Assembly: GCF_002949735.1 (NCBI RefSeq)
Contig: NZ_CP026681.1
Coordinates: forward strand, 6,448,501-6,512,500
Direction of reading: 5' to 3'
Source of the DNA: Nostoc sp. 'Peltigera membranacea cyanobiont' N6
GTDB taxonomy: Bacteria > Cyanobacteriota > Cyanobacteriia > Cyanobacteriales > Nostocaceae
Length of the DNA stretch: 64,000 nucleotides
The position numbers were made by a program, and so were the translations under genes. The notes under the pieces are model-generated. The model was given only the letters and a program-made list of their open reading frames with translations. It searched no databases and was not told the origin of the DNA. Numbering within the stretch: position 1 is the first letter of the stretch; each line of letters begins with the position of its first letter. This document shows, in pieces, positions 61,746 to 64,000 of the stretch.

Positions 61746-62183
61746 ATGTCTACTAAAAATACAAATAATCGCAATCTACTTGCATCTCGTGACTGGCCAA
61801 TCGAGCAATTACCTGGACTGAGCCATGACGAACAATCACAACTGCAAAATTGTGGGATTAATACCACAGTAGCGCTAGTCAAACAAGGCAAGACTCTAGA
61901 GGCACGACTGGCGTTAGCAAATAAATTACAGATTCATCTTCAGTATGTAAATAAATGGATGGCTTTAGCTGACTTGGCGCGTATTCCCAGCGTAGGCGTG
62001 CAATATTGTGGTTTATTGCTTCACGCAGGTATTGGTTCTGTAAGCCAGTTGGCACAGACACCTACTCACAGATTGCACCAACAAATTATGCGCTTGCAAG
62101 TAGCAACAATGCAGCGACGAGATTTGTGCCCAGCAATCGAGCTAGTACAACAATGGAGTCAACAAGCGCAAGCAATTAGGTGA
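61746..62183 (+). CDS. DUF4332 helix-hairpin-helix protein
   Basis: 145 aa. The DUF4332-type helix-hairpin-helix pairs are visible: IEQLPGLSHDEQSQLQNCGINTTVALVKQG and LARIPSVGVQYCGLLLHAGIGSVSQLAQTP. These repeats are non-specific DNA-binding or structural modules; the family has no proven role. ATG 61746. A G-rich array begins at its stop codon. Confidence 0.85.
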   Translation: MSTKNTNNRNLLASRDWPIEQLPGLSHDEQSQLQNCGINTTVALVKQGKTLEARLALANKLQIHLQYVNKWMALADLARIPSVGVQYCGLLLHAGIGSVSQLAQTPTHRLHQQIMRLQVATMQRRDLCPAIELVQQWSQQAQAIR

Positions 62184-62217
62184 TTGGGGATTGGGGATTG
62201 GGGATTGGGGATTGGGG
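62182..62217 (+). repeat. STRR GATTGGG x5, G-quadruplex-capable
   Basis: Five exact GATTGGG heptamers followed by G. On the plus strand this gives five GGGG runs spaced by ATT, a canonical G-quadruplex motif. The array starts at the second base of the DUF4332 stop codon and lies 36 bp before the convergent TetR stop. Confidence 0.95.
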
Positions 62218-62252
62218 AAACTACCCAGTACCCAGTATCTAGTAAGCAGTCC

Positions 62253-62867
62253 CTAATCCTTAACTAAAACACCATTGAGGAAGATATCAGCGAGTCCTTC
62301 GGCCATTTCTTGCATTTGTTGGGGGGAAGCGTCAGGTTCCATGATGGTGTTGTTAGAAAAACCTGCGATCGCAAACATTCCCAAAAAAACTTTAGCTACC
62401 AGCTTGGCATTCCCTTGGCGATAGATGCCTTTATCCATCGCTGTTTGAAAGAATGCTTCGCCGACATCCGTCATTTTGGTAATGACTTCTAATTGAATGC
62501 GATCGCGCAAGTCGGGGTGAAACTGCACCTCCATAAAACAAACGCGCATCAAATCGGCATTTTTTTGAAAGTTCCACATCCGGCGACGCATCACTTGAGC
62601 TACGGCTTTATAACTGCCCATTTCACTTAATTCTGTCAGCAAATCTGTCAGAATCTCTACCCAGCCACTTGTGGCTACTTCTACTAAAATTGCTTTTTTA
62701 TTGGGAAAATGACGAAATAATGTGCCTTCAGCTACACCTGCCGCCTGCGCTAAATCACGGGTGGTAGTACCATCAAATCCTTGAGAGGCAAACAACCGTT
62801 GTGCAGCCTGTAAAATCCGGGTGCGCGTCTGAGCCTCTGAGGGTGGGGAAGAATTAAAAACTCGCAT
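62253..62867 (-). CDS. TetR-family transcriptional regulator
   Basis: 204 aa. The DNA-binding helix-turn-helix is at about 15-60 (TRILQAAQRLFASQGFDGTTTRDLAQAAGVAEGTLFRHFPNKKAILVEV). The C-terminal domain binds an unknown ligand. It is divergent from the M16 peptidase gene across 149 bp, which may hold an operator for both. ATG 62867. Confidence 0.93.
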   Translation of the reverse strand: MRVFNSSPPSEAQTRTRILQAAQRLFASQGFDGTTTRDLAQAAGVAEGTLFRHFPNKKAILVEVATSGWVEILTDLLTELSEMGSYKAVAQVMRRRMWNFQKNADLMRVCFMEVQFHPDLRDRIQLEVITKMTDVGEAFFQTAMDKGIYRQGNAKLVAKVFLGMFAIAGFSNNTIMEPDASPQQMQEMAEGLADIFLNGVLVKD

Positions 62868-63016
62868 AAAAGTTATGGTGATATTTGCGGAACACGATTT
62901 GTAGCATTATTGTCTAACGTCAAGTAAAAAAGCTCAACAAGCTTAATACAACATTAAGGTCTTTTTGCTCAGTATCCTGTTTCTCAGGTAGTGTAACTTT
63001 ATCCTAATTTTTGCTT

Positions 63017-64000
63017 ATGAACCAGATCGGTCGGTCAATTTTGGATTTATTACGGCGGTTGTTTGTCACTTTGTTGGCTTTGCTCGTCTTCTGGTGGGGA
63101 TTACTACCAGAAATTGCTCTAGCTCAAACTCAAACAGCACCTCCTCAAGAAACCAAAACTCAAACTCCACCAGTTCAAAGTTCGATCCAACCTTATCTGG
63201 ATCGAGTCATTAAACAGTTAACGGAGTTTCGTCTTGACAATGGTCTAAAATTCATTGTCTTGGAACGACATCAAGCGCCTGTAGTTTCTTTTCTTACCTA
63301 CGCAAATGTCGGTGGTGTGGATGAGTCAGATGGGAAAACAGGTATAGCTCACTTTCTGGAACATTTGGCGTTCAAAGGTACAACGCGCATTGGCACACAA
63401 GACTACAAAGCAGAAAAACCACTGCTAGAGAAATTGCAGCAGTTAGATACTCAAATTAAAACAGCAAAAGCCGATGGCAAAAAAGACGAAGTTACTCGGT
63501 TAGAAGCTGAGTTTAAGCAAGTAGAATCACAAGCCGGTAAGCTTGTCAAGCAAAACGAATTGGGGCAAATTGTCGAACAAGCGGGAGGTGTAGGTTTAAA
63601 TGCCAATACTTCAACCGAAGCTACTCGTTATTTTTATAGCTTTCCTGCCAACAAGCTGGAACTGTGGATGTCGCTGGAGTCGGAACGGTTTCTCGATCCG
63701 GTAATTCGTCGTGAGTTTTATAAAGAGAAAGATGTCATTTTAGAAGAACGACGGCTGCGGGTAGAGAATTCACCGATTGGACAAATGGTGGAAAAGTTTA
63801 TCGCTACTGCTTATAAAGTCCATCCTTACAAGCGTCCGGTAATTGGTTATGACCAAGATATCCGCAATCTGACACCAGATGATGTCCAAAATTTCTTTGA
63901 TACTCACTATGTACCAAGTAATTTAGCGATCGCAATTGTCGGAGATGTTAACCCGACTCAGGTGAAAAAACTCGCGCAAACTTATTTTGGCCGCTATAAA
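63017..64000 (+). CDS. M16 zinc metallopeptidase, N-terminal part (runs off window)
   Basis: 328 codons are visible with no stop. A signal peptide or anchor (LLRRLFVTLLALLVFWWGLL, cleavage near ALA-Q) leads to the M16 domain with the inverted zinc site HFLEH (about 114) and a downstream Glu region (DVILEERRLRVEN). A Lys/Glu-rich helical insert (about 135-185) separates them, as in many exported insulinase-like proteins. Only the first domain is seen. ATG 63017. Confidence 0.92.
   Translation, partial: MNQIGRSILDLLRRLFVTLLALLVFWWGLLPEIALAQTQTAPPQETKTQTPPVQSSIQPYLDRVIKQLTEFRLDNGLKFIVLERHQAPVVSFLTYANVGGVDESDGKTGIAHFLEHLAFKGTTRIGTQDYKAEKPLLEKLQQLDTQIKTAKADGKKDEVTRLEAEFKQVESQAGKLVKQNELGQIVEQAGGVGLNANTSTEATRYFYSFPANKLELWMSLESERFLDPVIRREFYKEKDVILEERRLRVENSPIGQMVEKFIATAYKVHPYKRPVIGYDQDIRNLTPDDVQNFFDTHYVPSNLAIAIVGDVNPTQVKKLAQTYFGRYK

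Overview
The window is chromosomal DNA of a filamentous, heterocyst-forming type cyanobacterium close to Nostoc. This rests on the dense HIP1 octamer (GCGATCGC), heptameric short tandem repeats (STRRs) between genes, a fused panC-cmk gene, the Ycf35/DUF2997/ferredoxin cassette, cyanobacterial families such as DUF4335, DUF3038 and DUF1838, and the grpE - pilB-pilT-pilC layout. The species is an inference. I found no rRNA, tRNA or CRISPR array.

Layout. 1-7.3 kb: the 5' part of grpE (minus strand), then the type IV pilus motor genes pilB, pilT and pilC, an unknown gene and a saccharopine-dehydrogenase-like oxidoreductase. 7.5-12 kb is accessory: a zinc-ribbon/glycine-rich small protein, a MITE, two small membrane proteins ahead of a fused ABC-2 ATPase-permease, a MazEF-type toxin-antitoxin pair with a palindromic operator, a second MITE with a 10-bp target duplication, and an orphan DUF433 antitoxin. 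12.6-16.9 kb: DUF2997-Ycf35-ferredoxin operon, YiaAB protein, and the DUF3038/DUF4335 pair. 17-18 kb: gene-free, with two MITEs of different families sharing one TAA. 18-31 kb is mostly housekeeping (AbrB-type permease, DUF1838, glutaminase, RlpA, PanC-Cmk, Fe-SOD, a PurM-like protein, a PHP phosphoesterase) with two decayed genes.

31-46 kb: membrane and envelope proteins (PEP-CTERM protein, lipoprotein, Ddl), an RCK-2TM-RCK channel-like protein with a degenerate filter, a HigA-like antitoxin, a GHL10 hydrolase, an epoxide-hydrolase-like enzyme, a pentapeptide protein, oligopeptidase A, and a relic right end of an IS200/IS605 element. 46-55 kb: an ABC exporter, a membrane-anchored TIR protein, and the ffh-rpsP-khpA-phoH cluster, which ties co-translational targeting, the ribosome and RNA maturation together. 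55-64 kb: Uma2 nuclease, a DsbA-like gene cut by a MITE, Xaa-Pro aminopeptidase, PhzF, DUF29, a 21-bp tandem array, DUF4332, a G-quadruplex-type repeat, and a TetR regulator divergent from an M16 protease that runs off the window.

Most promising leads are the MITE-split DsbA-like gene (removing the element restores the frame exactly), the membrane TIR protein, the three-gene ABC-2 cassette, the orphan omega-RNA-like IS605 end, and the channel-like protein. None was tested by a database search; family names come from recognised motifs.
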